From the NCBI GenBank assembly GCA_039583875.1, contig CM077162.1:167109220-167173219 (forward strand): 64,000 bases of DNA. The letters run 5' to 3'. Numbering within the stretch: position 1 is the first letter of the stretch; every line of letters starts with the position of its first letter. Below the pieces are notes generated by a model that saw only the letters and a program-made list of their open reading frames with translations, was not told where the DNA came from and did no database searches. The position numbers and the translations under genes were made by a program. The stretch is from Platanthera guangdongensis (taxonomy: Eukaryota; Streptophyta; Magnoliopsida; Asparagales; Orchidaceae). Positions 55,101 through 64,000 of this stretch are shown here, one piece after another.

Positions 55101-55218
55101 CTTTGAATAATCCCAAAATATCTTGAAAAATCTGGTCGGTTGTGCTGAAGGATTCCATGTCAATATCGAAACCAGCATCAAACTTCATGGCGGCTAGAAC
55201 AGCAACAGACACAGCCAT
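52126..55218 (-). pseudogene. Accessory ORF downstream of pol (env position), nearly open
   Basis: ATG 55,218 (MAVSVAVLAAMKFDAGF) opens 783 codons to TGA 52,870. The same frame continues through TAG 52,594 and two more TAGs to TGA 52,126, about 1030 codons in all. Residues 1-220 form a globular region (DQIFQDILGLFKEKN, FMTDVVGKVLLAK, FVNFGRVIGVF) of the putative plant transposon protein type. Then 450 residues of Ser/Pro/Thr/Ala-rich low complexity, an acidic patch, a Lys/Arg patch, and an RG/RS-rich tail (SQSRGSQSRRGGYRG). I see no signal peptide after the ATG and no membrane anchor, so it is unlike an envelope protein. A CAG acceptor-like site with a T-rich tract lies just before the ATG. 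Function unknown. Confidence 0.75.
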
Positions 55219-55364
55219 GGGTACCTGCAAAAATTCAACAAACAAAACGACCAAGTGCAGAACTGTTTGGAGGGAAAGAAAATTCTTGCAGAGAAATCGA
55301 AAGCGCAAAGGAGAACGACGACGAAAAATGAATTTTATATTAGGGTTCGACGCAGAATTGGAAA

Positions 55365-55635
55365 GATCGTTGAACTCAGTTCGACGATCGAGGCTTCTAA
55401 AGGAATCTGAAGAGTCTTCAACATCGTCGATCTCCGTTCGACGATATTGGAGTGCATCGAGCTCTGTTCGACGATAGTGCAGGGAACAAAATCGTCGAGC
55501 GCCGTTCGACGATCGTTGACCGGAAGAGATAGTTCATACTATCTGAGAAACGCTGAACTTAGTTCGACGATTTCGGAAATTGTCGATCTCCGTTCGACGA
55601 TCTTGAGGAAAATTGTCGAGCGCAGTTCAGAGATC
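55365..55635. repeat. GTTCGACGATC array in pol-to-accessory-ORF spacer
   Basis: About ten copies of GTTCGACGAT or its complement, irregularly spaced (e.g. CTCCGTTCGACGAT). The array lies between the RNase H stop and the accessory ORF. Confidence 0.9.
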
Positions 55636-55714
55636 AGAAAAACTCTAGACACTAAGAAAAATCAGGATGTTTGCCTAATCTTGGTCAATTTTTAAGCTTT
55701 CAAAATCTTGGATA

Positions 55715-56536
55715 TTATTTAAGACTTCCTCCATCTAACATTCCTAACTGATTTAGGAAGAAGGTGTGTTACTTTTCATCCAAGGGCTTGGTGAAAATAT
55801 CTCCCCTTTGTAAATCAGTTGGGATATACTGTAGTTTAATTTTATTCTTTTCGACATTATCCCTTAAGAAATGATGCCTAATCTCTATGTGTTTTGTCCT
55901 ACTATGGAGGACTGGATTTTGAGCTATGGAAATAACACTGGTGTTATCACAAAAGATTTTAGACTTCTCTAAGTTGTAGCCATAGTCTAGGAGTTAGTTT
56001 TGAATCCACAAGATTTGTGAACAACAACTGCCTGCAGCCATATATTCAGCTTCAGCACTTGAAATTGACACAGATGTTTGTTTCTTACAAAACCAAGAGA
56101 CAAGTCTGTCACCAAGGAACTGACAAGTTCCACTGGTGCTTTTTCTGTCAATTCTGCATCCAGCATAGTCAGCATCAGAGAATCCAGTTAAATCAAATGC
56201 TGAATCTTTTGGATACCAGAGACCTAGATTTGGACAACTTTTAACATACCTGAGAATCCTCTTTACTAGTGTTAGGTGTGACTCTCTAGGGCTTACTTGG
56301 AACCTAGCACATATACATGTAGCAAATATTATATCTGGTCTACTAGCTGTAAGGTACAGTAAAGAGCCAATCATTGCTCTATATATTGTCTGATCAACAG
56401 GTTTCCCATGTTCATCAGCATCCGATACAGCATTAGTGGGCATGGGTGTTTTCATACAAGATGCTTCAGACATACCAAATTTCTTAACCAATTCATTTGC
56501 ATATTTGGTTTGAGAAATAAAGATGCCTTCAGCATG
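55715..56536 (-). pseudogene. pol: SIRE-like RNase H, two stops
   Basis: Follows RT after a TAG (56,537). Blocks: GSLLYLTASRPDI, GFSDADYAGCRIDRKSTSG, SSAEAEYMAAGSCC. A TAG at 55,994 interrupts, then FCDNTSVISIAQNPVLHSRT, KHIEIRHHFLRD and GDIFTKPLDEK follow to the natural TAA at 55,715-55,717. The catalytic acidic residues are present. Confidence 0.88.
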
Positions 56537-57500
56537 CTATTTGACTTGCAATCCTAGGAAGAAGGATAGCTCACCCATGCTACTCATTTCAAATTTAGAA
56601 TGCATTAGGTTGGAAAACCTTCTGCACAATTTGGAATCAGTAGACCCAAAAATAATATCGTCTACATAAATCTGTACTAGTATGGTATGGGACTTATGGG
56701 TTCTAATGAAAAGAGTTTGGTCTACTCTACCACTTATAAATCCATTTTCCAAGAGAAAGCATGCTAGGGTCCCATACCATGCTCTAGGAGCTTGCTTGAG
56801 ACCATATAATGCTTTATTCAATCTAAAAACATGATCAGGATAAGTTGGAGAGATAAAACTGGAGGTTATCTGACATATACTTCCTCTTTGATGTCTCCAT
56901 TTAAAAATGCACTTTTGACATCCATCTGATATACCTTGAAGCCTTTATGTGCTGCATAAGCTAAGAATATTCTGATGGCTTCTAATCTTGCAACTGGTGC
57001 AAAAGTCTGGTCGTAGTCTATTCCTTCTTCTTGAGAGTATCCCTGAGCAACTAGCCTTGCCTTATTCCTTATAATTACTCCTTGATCATCCAGTTTGTTT
57101 CTGAATACTCATTTTATTCTAACAATGGAATGATCCTTAGGCTTTGGCACTAGTTCTCACACTTTGTTTCTCTCAAATTGATGCAACTCCTCTTGCATTG
57201 CAATAATCCAGTGTGGATCTTGCTCTGCATTTTTAATGGACTGAGGTTCAATTTGAGATAGGAAGCAGGTGTGCAACAAGTTTTGGTTGACCTGATTTCT
57301 GGTTTGCACACCAGCTGAGATGTCTCCAATTATTTGGGAAATTGGATGGTCTCTTGATGTTACTAAATCAACAGGGGGTGTTGATTGTTCACCAACCTGT
57401 GTTGTTGTTTCCTCTTGTGGTACAACAACTGGCTCTTCAAGTTGTTCTTCAATATGTTGAGTATTTTCTTCATCTTCACTGCTTTCATCCCCTTGAGTAA
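56537..57500 (-). pseudogene. pol: SIRE-like reverse transcriptase, frame changes and stops
   Basis: From the linker after integrase: DPHWIIAMQEELHQFERNKV, a stop where Trp is expected, [42 protein letters not shown] frame change follows near 56,850, then NKALYGLKQAPRAWY and the catalytic YVDDIIFGST. It ends FFLGLQVK before a TAG. The active-site residues are intact. Confidence 0.88.
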
Positions 57501-57501
57501 C

Positions 57502-58446
57502 CTATAACTTGTTCAAGTCTTCAACTAGAGAATGTTCCTGCAAGGGTTCTATGGTAGAAGAAATCTTCTCCTTGAAAGACATGTTAGATTCATCAAATGA
57601 TATATGAACAGATTCCTCAATTTTTAGAGATGATTTATTATAGACCCTATAAGCCTTGCTGATCATGGAGTATCCCAGAAACACTCTTTCATCAGCTTTA
57701 GCTTGAAATTTTGCTAAATATTTCTTGTCATTGATATGAATGTAGCAAATACAACCAAAGACTCTAAAATAATCAACTTTAGGTTTCTTCCCTTTGAGTA
57801 ATTCATAGGGAGTCTTTCCCTTTAGTTTATGTATGAGACTTCTATTCAGCACATAGTTGGAGGTGTTCACTGCCTCTGCCCAAAAGGATAGAGGAAGGTG
57901 AGCATCTGACAACAATGTAGTGGCTGATTCAATAAGGGTTCTATTTTTCCTTTCAGCTACCCCATTTTGTTGAGGAGTTCTAGGAGCTGAGAAAGTATGT
58001 CTGATCCCTTCACTTTGACAAAACTCTTGCATAGGAAGAGAATCAAACTCTGTCCCATGATCACTTCTGATCAGGGCAATGTGAGTATTGAACTCAATCT
58101 GTATACATTTGAGAAACTCTGTCAGACACTTAAAGTTATCAGACTTCTTTCTTAGAAAGAACACCCAAGTGAATCTAGAGAAGTCATCTATAACTACTAA
58201 AGTGTAGGATTTCCCTCCTAGACTTTGTACTGTGATGGTTCCAAAAAGATCCATGTGTAACAGATACAGTATCCTAGGTGAATCACTCTTATTAAGTGAC
58301 TTAAAGATGTTTTTAGTTTGCTTGCCTAATTAACAAGCCCTGCAGAGTCCTTCCTTCTTGTAGGGGCCAGAAGGTAGTCCTCTAACAAGGTTGTCCTTGG
58401 ATAGCCTAGCAATAGTTCTAAAATTTAGGTGTCCTAGTCTCTTATG
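57502..58446 (-). pseudogene. pol: SIRE-like integrase, two stops
   Basis: HHCC domain: HKRLGHLNFRTIARL ... CRAC-stop-LGKQTK (TGA at 58,446 for Trp, and a TAA for Gln). From 58,254 open for 250 codons: D in HMDLFGTITVQ, VVIDDFSRFTWVFF, D in IRSDHGTEF, E in QNGVAERKNRTL, then the C-terminal VFGCICYIH and ERVFLGYS. It is well preserved and only lightly mutated. Confidence 0.92.
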
Positions 58447-58878
58447 TCATAAGATATTTGGTCTACAGACAGAATTAAACAAGCAAATATCTACATCAGT
58501 TGAAAGAAAATCTACTAGATAGATGTTACCTTTCCTTTTACCTGTTAACACAGTTGTGTTGTCCTCTGACTTGATTTTGCATAAGGCTTTGCTGAAGGTC
58601 ACTTGGTAGCCTTCATCACACAGCTGACTGATGCTAATTAGGTTGTGCTTCAGTCCTTCCACATAAGCTACCTTCTTGAAAGTTACTGATCCAATCTGGA
58701 CTGCCCCATATCCTTTAGTCTGTCCAAAGTTTGAATCACCAAAGATAACTTTGGGTCCAAGCTTGGCTCTAAAGGAAGTGAGGTTATCCTTGTTCCCTGT
58801 CATGTGCTTAGAGCACCCACTATCCAAGTACCATTGCTGGTTAGATGTTGGATAGGTCTTCACCTGCACATAAGACAA
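58447..58878 (-). pseudogene. pol: SIRE-like protease region
   Basis: Retroviral-type aspartic protease: WYLDSGCSKHMTGN (catalytic DSG) with VIFGDSNFGQTKGYG and GLKHNLISISQLCD. Its frame is +1 relative to gag and overlaps the gag end, so expression needs a frameshift or the junction has lost a base. It ends at the TGA that breaks the integrase frame. Confidence 0.9.
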
Positions 58879-58879
58879 T

Positions 58880-60955
58880 TCATTTGTTTTTGACCCAGTT
58901 TACCTTGGGCCTAGGTTGATAACCTTTAAATTCTGAAATGAAAGACATCCCAGGTTGACTCTTATATCCTTCAGGATGATATCTCCTTGGAGGTATAATC
59001 CATTCAGTATAAGGGTTAAAGATTTGGGATGAAGGGCCATTAGGATTGGATTTTGATTTGCCCTTGAAAACGTTTTCAGAGCTCTGACCTCTGTTCGACG
59101 ATCTTGGAGCTACGTTCGACGATCTTGGGTCAGATTGTCGAGCTCCGTTCAACGGTCGACTATGGCTGAGATCAGGTACTTGAGATCGTCGAGCTGCGTT
59201 CGACGATTTTGCCTGAGATCGTCGATCTGCGTTCGATGATTTTGGCTGAGATCGTCGATCTGCGTTCGGCGATCGTCGATCTCCGTTTGGCAATCGTCGA
59301 CCTCCGTTCGACGACTTCTGCTGGGACTTAGTTTTCTGGGGCAGATCAGAATTTTTCCTAGCAACCTCTACAACTCCCTTTCCTTTGTCAGAAATGAATT
59401 TGATTGGAGTTGTTAGAACTATGGGTTGGCTGGATGAAGCACCCAATCCCAGTATACTATTGAATCTGGAGTTCACTGTGCTTGTGATGTCCATCAGCTT
59501 GATGCTTCTCCCATTAAGGGATTCTTCAAGCTTCTTGGCCTCAGACAGCTCACTTTTCAGTGAAGCTATCTGCTCCCTACAGCACTCCAACTCCTGAGAG
59601 AGTTTGAGGTTTTCTGATTTTAAAGTATTATGTTCAGATAAATGATTTCTGCGAGAGATAATTTCTTTCTCAGACTTTATCAGGTCTAAACACAATGCTT
59701 TAAATTCAGATTTAAAGTCCTCTGAATTAAAATCAAAAGAACTGATTACCTGATCTTCTTCAGGTTGAGTCTCTGAGTCTGACTCTGACTCCTCTTCTTC
59801 TGAATTATGTTGTGAGGCATTGATTGCCATCATGCAGAACTCTTTCTCTTCTGCATCATCTTCATCATCACTGGAGCTGGATGATGCTTCTGACTCTTCT
59901 TCAGTCTCACTCCAGGATTCAGCAACAAACCCCTTTCTTGTATGTTTGTTTTTGCTTGATGAGGGTTTGCCATTGCCATTCCTCTTGGAGTCTTTCTCCT
60001 TTCTTCTTTCTTTCATGTCCCTTCTGTTCTTGTTTTTGTTTTTTGGACAGTTAGGAACTATGTGCCCTGATTTCCTGCAACCAAAGCAAATAATATCTTT
60101 ATTATTGTTAATGGACTTGTCATACCTTGGCTTATCCTGCTCCTTGTATGATCTCCTTCTGAAGTCCTTTCTGGCCATCTTGTAGAATCTTTTGGCCAAC
60201 AAACTGAGTAGTTCATCATTGCCTGTAGCTTTGTCTTCAGGCAGATCTTCAGTTGCCTTGAAGGCTATGGTCTTCTCTTTTCTTGTGGCTGGTGAGGCAG
60301 CCTTCTGTTCTTCTTCTCTATTTTTGATGAGTAGCTCATAAGATTTGAGCTTACCTAATAGAGCTTCAGTGGTGATCTCATTCAGACTTCTGGCATCCTT
60401 AATTGGCCAGATTCTTGAATCCCAAGTGCTAGGGAAGCACATTAGTATCTTGTCATTGAGTTCAGTTAGTGAGATGTCTTTATCCAATGTTCTGAGTTCA
60501 CTGACAATTAGAATTAGCCTGTTGTATATATCTCCCACTGACTCAGTTTCTCCCTTTTTGAAATTCTCATATTGAGAGATGAGATGGGATCTCCTATCCT
60601 TTCTCTCATCAGCTGAGCCTGAGACTATTTCTGAGAGTTTGTCCCAAATTTCCTTTGCTGAATTGCATTCAGCCACCTTTTGAAATATGTCATCAGACAT
60701 TGTCTGGGCCAAGATGTTCATAGCCTTGGCATCAGCTACCTTCCATCTCTTGATATCAGCATCTGTTCCTGATGGAGGTGGAACAGCATTTGTACTTGTG
60801 TTCTCTGGGGGTCTTGGACACACTGTCAAAACAGAGTTAAAAATATCTTCGTCAATAGAATTCATGTACAGTCTGATCCTTGCTTTCCAAAGTGCAAACT
60901 TGGATAGATTGCACACTGGAGGTCTGGTGCTAGCATAATCTTTGTTTTGGGTCAT
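58880..60955 (-). CDS. gag: SIRE-like Gag (691 aa) with in-frame DNA-motif repeats
   Basis: Starts at ATG 60,955 (MTQNKDYASTRPP); a further ATG lies five codons upstream. The UBN2-type capsid region is about residues 20-215 (FALWKARIRLYM, AKEIWDKLSEIVSG, LLGKLKSYELL). A zinc knuckle, CFGCRKSGHIVPNC, is at about 290-303. Then come a Lys/Arg stretch, Ser/Glu/Asp-rich acidic blocks and a coiled coil (about 425-485). Residues 548-623 are made of repeats such as SNADRRSQ and NGDRRSP, encoded by tandem copies of the GATCGACGATC-type motif (59,086-59,316). It ends at TGA 58,880 with the protease in another frame. The ORF is fully open. Confidence 0.93.
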   Translation of the reverse strand: MTQNKDYASTRPPVCNLSKFALWKARIRLYMNSIDEDIFNSVLTVCPRPPENTSTNAVPPPSGTDADIKRWKVADAKAMNILAQTMSDDIFQKVAECNSAKEIWDKLSEIVSGSADERKDRRSHLISQYENFKKGETESVGDIYNRLILIVSELRTLDKDISLTELNDKILMCFPSTWDSRIWPIKDARSLNEITTEALLGKLKSYELLIKNREEEQKAASPATRKEKTIAFKATEDLPEDKATGNDELLSLLAKRFYKMARKDFRRRSYKEQDKPRYDKSINNNKDIICFGCRKSGHIVPNCPKNKNKNRRDMKERRKEKDSKRNGNGKPSSSKNKHTRKGFVAESWSETEEESEASSSSSDDEDDAEEKEFCMMAINASQHNSEEEESESDSETQPEEDQVISSFDFNSEDFKSEFKALCLDLIKSEKEIISRRNHLSEHNTLKSENLKLSQELECCREQIASLKSELSEAKKLEESLNGRSIKLMDITSTVNSRFNSILGLGASSSQPIVLTTPIKFISDKGKGVVEVARKNSDLPQKTKSQQKSSNGGRRLPNGDRRSPNADRRSQPKSSNADRRSQAKSSNAARRSQVPDLSHSRPLNGARQSDPRSSNVAPRSSNRGQSSENVFKGKSKSNPNGPSSQIFNPYTEWIIPPRRYHPEGYKSQPGMSFISEFKGYQPRPKVNWVKNK
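59086..59316. repeat. GTTCGACGATC repeats inside gag coding sequence
   Basis: Eight or more copies of (C)GTTCGACGAT and variants with roughly 24-33 bp spacing. Most keep the reading frame and encode DRRS blocks on the minus strand. Confidence 0.9.
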
Positions 60956-61070
60956 GATTTGTGAAAACAAAATCTAATAATAAAATACAACAAAAAAACA
61001 TATCTAACTTGGGATCTTTAGGTTCAGGTGTTAGGTTGTACAACCAATAAGGTATGGTATGTTTAACCAA

Positions 61071-61086
61071 CCTGGCTCTGATACCA
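61071..61086 (-). other. Primer binding site of SIRE-like element (tRNA-iMet)
   Basis: Minus-strand TGGTATCAGAGCCAGG, two bases from the 5' LTR end. The typical copia primer site. Confidence 0.95.
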
Positions 61087-61088
61087 AT

Positions 61089-62605
61089 TGAAAGTGCAGC
61101 TAGATCTGATATACTCTAGAGGGGGGTGAATAGAGTATATGGTGCTTTGAGACTTTTTACAACAATTGTTGTAATAAGAGTGAGCAGGGAAGCAGTAATA
61201 AATCTAATCACAGAACTAAGTTAATGAAAAGCTAATCACAGAAGAATCAAGGCCAGAAACAAAAATAAAGACAAGCAAAACCAGAAGATACAAGGAAATA
61301 TAGTGGTTCCCCTAAACTTGGGTACATCCACTCTTCTACCACCCTAGGTAGGAATCCACTGCAGGATGAGTTGATCAGGTGTCCTGGGCACCAATGAGCT
61401 TTTGATAAGGTGCTCAAAAACCAGATCAGATTTTTTGATCAGGTGTCTTGCCACCAATGAGCTTTTGACAAGGTGCTCAAAAACCAAGCTCAAACCTTTG
61501 AAGGGAGTTTGAGAAACCCTTTACAGAGAGGGGGGGGGTGAGAGAGTGATGGAAGTCTTCTCTTTCTCAAACAACTGAGAAGACTATGTGGATTGTTGAT
61601 GTCAAAGCTCCCCCTGAGTCCTTGAGATCTTCAGGAAGAAAAGCTTTGCTGTAGGGTGATAGGCCTTCAAAGATTGAACTCCAACAATAGATGATTTCAG
61701 CAATGACTGAAATGTTGAATGTCTGGAGTCTTGAAATATGTTGGCCTTGAACTCTTGAAAACTAAAGAGATCTGAAGATTTTAGAGAAGGTTGATCTTCT
61801 TGGATGAGTGTTCTTGAGAATTCTTTGAGACAGAATATTTTGTTGAAGATTATTGATGTCTGTCTGTGTGTCTGTGTTTTTCTGTAATCTGTCTATTTTG
61901 ATTCAAAAGTTCTTCTCTTTTATTCTCTGGTACTGAACACAACATTCTCTGAGAAGAATAGCCGTTGGTCTGCATTAATTGCATCCTTAATTGCAAAATC
62001 TCTTCTGGAGGAAAGTCCATAGAAATATTCCTTGAAACTTGGTCCAGAAATGAATGGAAACGGCTAGGAAATCTTCAGAATTAATTGTAGAATAACTCCT
62101 TAACTGATTTGAATTTGAGTCTAGAAACATCCTTGAAGTTATCTGAAAACGTCGAACTGAGCTCTGCTATCGTCGAACTGAGCTCAGCGATCAGGAAATA
62201 TACAGCAGTAAAATATCGTCGATCTGAGCTCAAAGATCGTCGAACTGAGCTCAGAGATAGAAATCCAATGCTGAGTCAAGATCGTCAACCTGAGCTCACC
62301 GATCGTCGAATGGAGTTCGACGATATGATGAAGTTGAGCTCAGCGATCATCGAATGGAGTTCGACGATCTGTCGAAGTTGAGCTAGATGATCGTCGATCG
62401 GAGTTCGACGAATCGTCGTGCTGAGCTCGACGACATGACTTAGTTTCCAAACAGAATATCCTGGTCTTGAGGGCAGCTTCCAAACCTAGACTTCTAACCC
62501 TTAGACTCAATTCTAATTGACCTTTAGGACTATACAGGAGGTCACACATTTGTTTCCTAGAGACATAGTGATCCTGACCCAAATTAGTAATAGGGTGTTC
62601 CAACA
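61089..62605 (-). repeat. 5' LTR of SIRE-like copia element
   Basis: Nearly identical to 50,448-51,960; the length difference is four additional G in a G-run near 61,530. Motif array at 62,152-62,435. Confidence 0.94.
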
Positions 62606-62610
62606 GTTTT

Positions 62611-63845
62611 CTTTAACACTTTCTTCAATTCTTGTAGAGTGCGTGTGTGTATGAGATTGCTTTTACTGCTTTTATTTCTCGCCTACTCGTTTTTGTAGGA
62701 CTTGTCATTTCTCGCGTACTCATTTGAGCAGGACTTACAATTTTACTACTTTCGTTTCTCGCCTACTCATTTGTGTAGGACTCACACTTTACTGCTTTCT
62801 TTACTGATTTCATTTCCCGCCTACTCGTTTGAGCAGCACTCGCACTTTACTGCTTTCTATACTGCTTTCATTTCCCACCTACTTGTTTTAGTAGGACTTG
62901 CAATTTTCCGCTTTCATTTCCCGCCTACTCGTTTGAGTAGGATTTGCCTTTTTTATTATGTAATTGTTTTTTTTCATAAGTTGTCCTCATTCCGATGAGT
63001 GACTAATCACTCTTAACCCTCAGTATCGAAGAGCATTGAGACAAATAATTTTTTTAAAAATAATTAAAGGTCTTCATTTTCTCTTTAATTAAGAACTTAC
63101 GGTTTACCCCGGGTATACGATGCGTAGAACCACAAATCGACATATGGTCTCTACTTCTGTTGTTCATACGCTAGCTAGCAGAGAGATCGTGTGTATGGAC
63201 CAATCACCCTTGGGTAAAGGGAGTTCCACATTAACCCTCGAGAGAGGAGGCGTAGAATTCTACCGGATTGGGTTCCCCCCAATAGCGAGATTCTTAGCGT
63301 AATGCTAGCATTAAGAGGAATCCTTCGTCGAACGAGTGCTCGGTCGAACAGTCTTAATGTTCAGGTGAGCGATAGTTCTAGAGATAGGTGAGCTCAATCT
63401 TTTGGAACCTCCACGACCAAGTTTCCCCTTTAATTGAATTGAAATTTTAGATCTCTAGTTATATAAAAATTATTTTGTTCTTAATCGATTCAATACCGCA
63501 TGTTATTTCTTCATCGGCTTTTTCAAGTCTATTTTCTATTTTTATATAACTGCACTATTTAGTTAATCACCTGATAATTTATCTTCGGTAAAATAATAGT
63601 ACCTCCAGGGAGGAGTACAAATAATCAACCCGTCCCCGAGAACAATACGATCTCTATATTCTCCACCGGAATATCTTGTAGTACACGCGATAGGTGCACT
63701 TGCCTTATTTCGTTAAAACTCGGTTTCAACTTATGTATATCTCAAATAAATCTGCGTGCTCCGACCACTTGAATCGTTAAATCAAACCAAATAAATAAAC
63801 CACCAAAAAAAATAAGGCCCGCGACGCCGCAAGTTTTAGACATCA
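62611..63845 (+). repeat. Last piece of the Athila-like 5' LTR
   Basis: Begins where 50,447 left off, after the GTTTT duplication. About seven CGCCTACTCGTTTGAGTAGGA-type repeats lie at 62,680-62,945. The remainder has words shared with the Athila LTR (GGAACCTCCACG, GATAGGTGCACTTGCC) and ends GACATCA. No coding sequence. Confidence 0.85.
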
Positions 63846-63847
63846 AA

Positions 63848-63870
63848 TTTTTGACGTCGTTGTCGGGGAA
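63848..63870 (+). other. Mutated Athila primer binding site
   Basis: TTTTGACGTCGTTGTCGGGGA, against TTTTGGCGCCGTTGCCGGGGA in the intact Athila element. The three changes are all G-to-A or C-to-T, two of them in the GGCGCC block. It marks the start of the internal domain of the plus-strand element; the final 130 bp of the window are its leader. Confidence 0.85.
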
Positions 63871-64000
63871 TTCCGTGTTGTTATTTTGAACTTCTGGAGC
63901 CTATTACTTTTACCTTTTTTATTATTTCATATATATATTTATCTAAAAAATGAAATGACGCTGTTTCCTAAAAACATCTTAAAAAACTAAAAACTAACCA

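Larger units (their letters stand above)
50448..62605 (-). mobile_element. SIRE/Maximus-like copia element with a downstream accessory ORF (12.2 kb)
   Basis: Perfect target duplication GTTTT (50,443-50,447 and 62,606-62,610). LTRs 50,448-51,960 and 61,089-62,605 (1513 and 1517 bp) are very similar. Minus-strand order: tRNA-iMet primer site, gag, PR-INT-RT-RNaseH, spacer, about 1030-codon accessory ORF, polypurine tract. Size, long LTRs and an ORF after pol fit the SIRE/Maximus lineage. Pol has several stops and frame changes, so the copy is inactive, though gag is open. Confidence 0.94.
28847..63845 (+). mobile_element. 5' LTR of an Athila-like gypsy element, in three pieces
   Basis: Pieces 28,847-28,938, 48,548-50,447 and 62,611-63,845 total about 3.2 kb. 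It starts TGATGAGTTG immediately after ATCTT (28,842-28,846, probable TSD) and ends GACATCA, mirroring TGAT...ATCA of the Athila element at 35,908. A mutated Athila-type primer site follows at about 63,848. Shared wording with that Athila LTR includes GATAGGT(G/A)(C/T)ACTTGCCTT and GGAACCTCCACG. The gaps are two younger insertions with perfect target duplications. The internal domain and 3' LTR lie beyond the window. Confidence 0.85.

Noticed and set aside
58880..58910. Programmed -1 frameshift at AAAAAC near the end of gag
   Set aside because: The protease frame is +1, not -1, and the preceding base does not complete a slippery heptamer; a lost base or +1 event is simpler.
1..64000. CRISPR arrays, rRNA or tRNA genes, bacterial operons
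   Set aside because: None seen; the short tandem arrays are LTR minisatellites without the regular repeat-spacer structure, and the primer sites are complements of tRNA ends only.

Overview
This is nuclear DNA from a flowering plant with a large, repeat-rich genome. Almost everything that can be identified is a plant LTR retrotransposon (Ty1/copia and Ty3/gypsy, including chromoviruses, Athila-like and Tat-like elements). The rest is small foldback/MITE-like elements, a PIF/Harbinger-type remnant and AT-rich DNA with no recognisable gene. I see no convincing host gene, rRNA, tRNA or CRISPR array. The species cannot be told from the sequence alone.

Left part (1-28,846). The window opens at the 3' end of a Tekay/Del-like gypsy element (3' LTR 34-2226) inserted in a cluster of large inverted repeats (2227-3016). 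A decayed copia element (3147-8356, LTRs about 398 bp) follows, then about 2.9 kb without a recognisable gene. Next is a complete but mutated chromovirus (11,299-17,386, TSD GCGGC). A badly rearranged Tekay-like element comes after it (18,600-25,095, TSD TGTTG) and splits a foldback MITE. Then there is a Harbinger-like fragment with a Myb/SANT domain, a retroelement accessory-ORF fragment (26,399-27,800), a foldback, and a 506-bp direct duplication.

Right part (28,847-64,000) is one nest. The host is a plus-strand Athila-like element whose roughly 3.2-kb 5' LTR runs from 28,847 to 63,845 in three pieces. Into it went (a) a minus-strand gag-only gypsy element (28,939-48,542, TSD AAAAT) and (b) a minus-strand SIRE/Maximus-like copia element (50,448-62,605, TSD GTTTT). 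Element (a) later received a young, nearly intact minus-strand Athila element (35,908-47,483, TSD GCCGC) inside a minisatellite of its own LTR. The implied order is Athila-like host, then (a) and (b), then the Athila insert.

The most interesting pattern is shared by unrelated families. Seven LTR families each carry, early in the LTR, an array of short CpG-containing motifs; most are palindromic, and where a TATA-like box is visible the array lies upstream of it. One motif, GTTCGACGATC, occurs both in the Tekay-like LTR at the left edge and in three places of the SIRE-like element: the LTRs, the pol-to-accessory-ORF spacer, and in frame inside gag.
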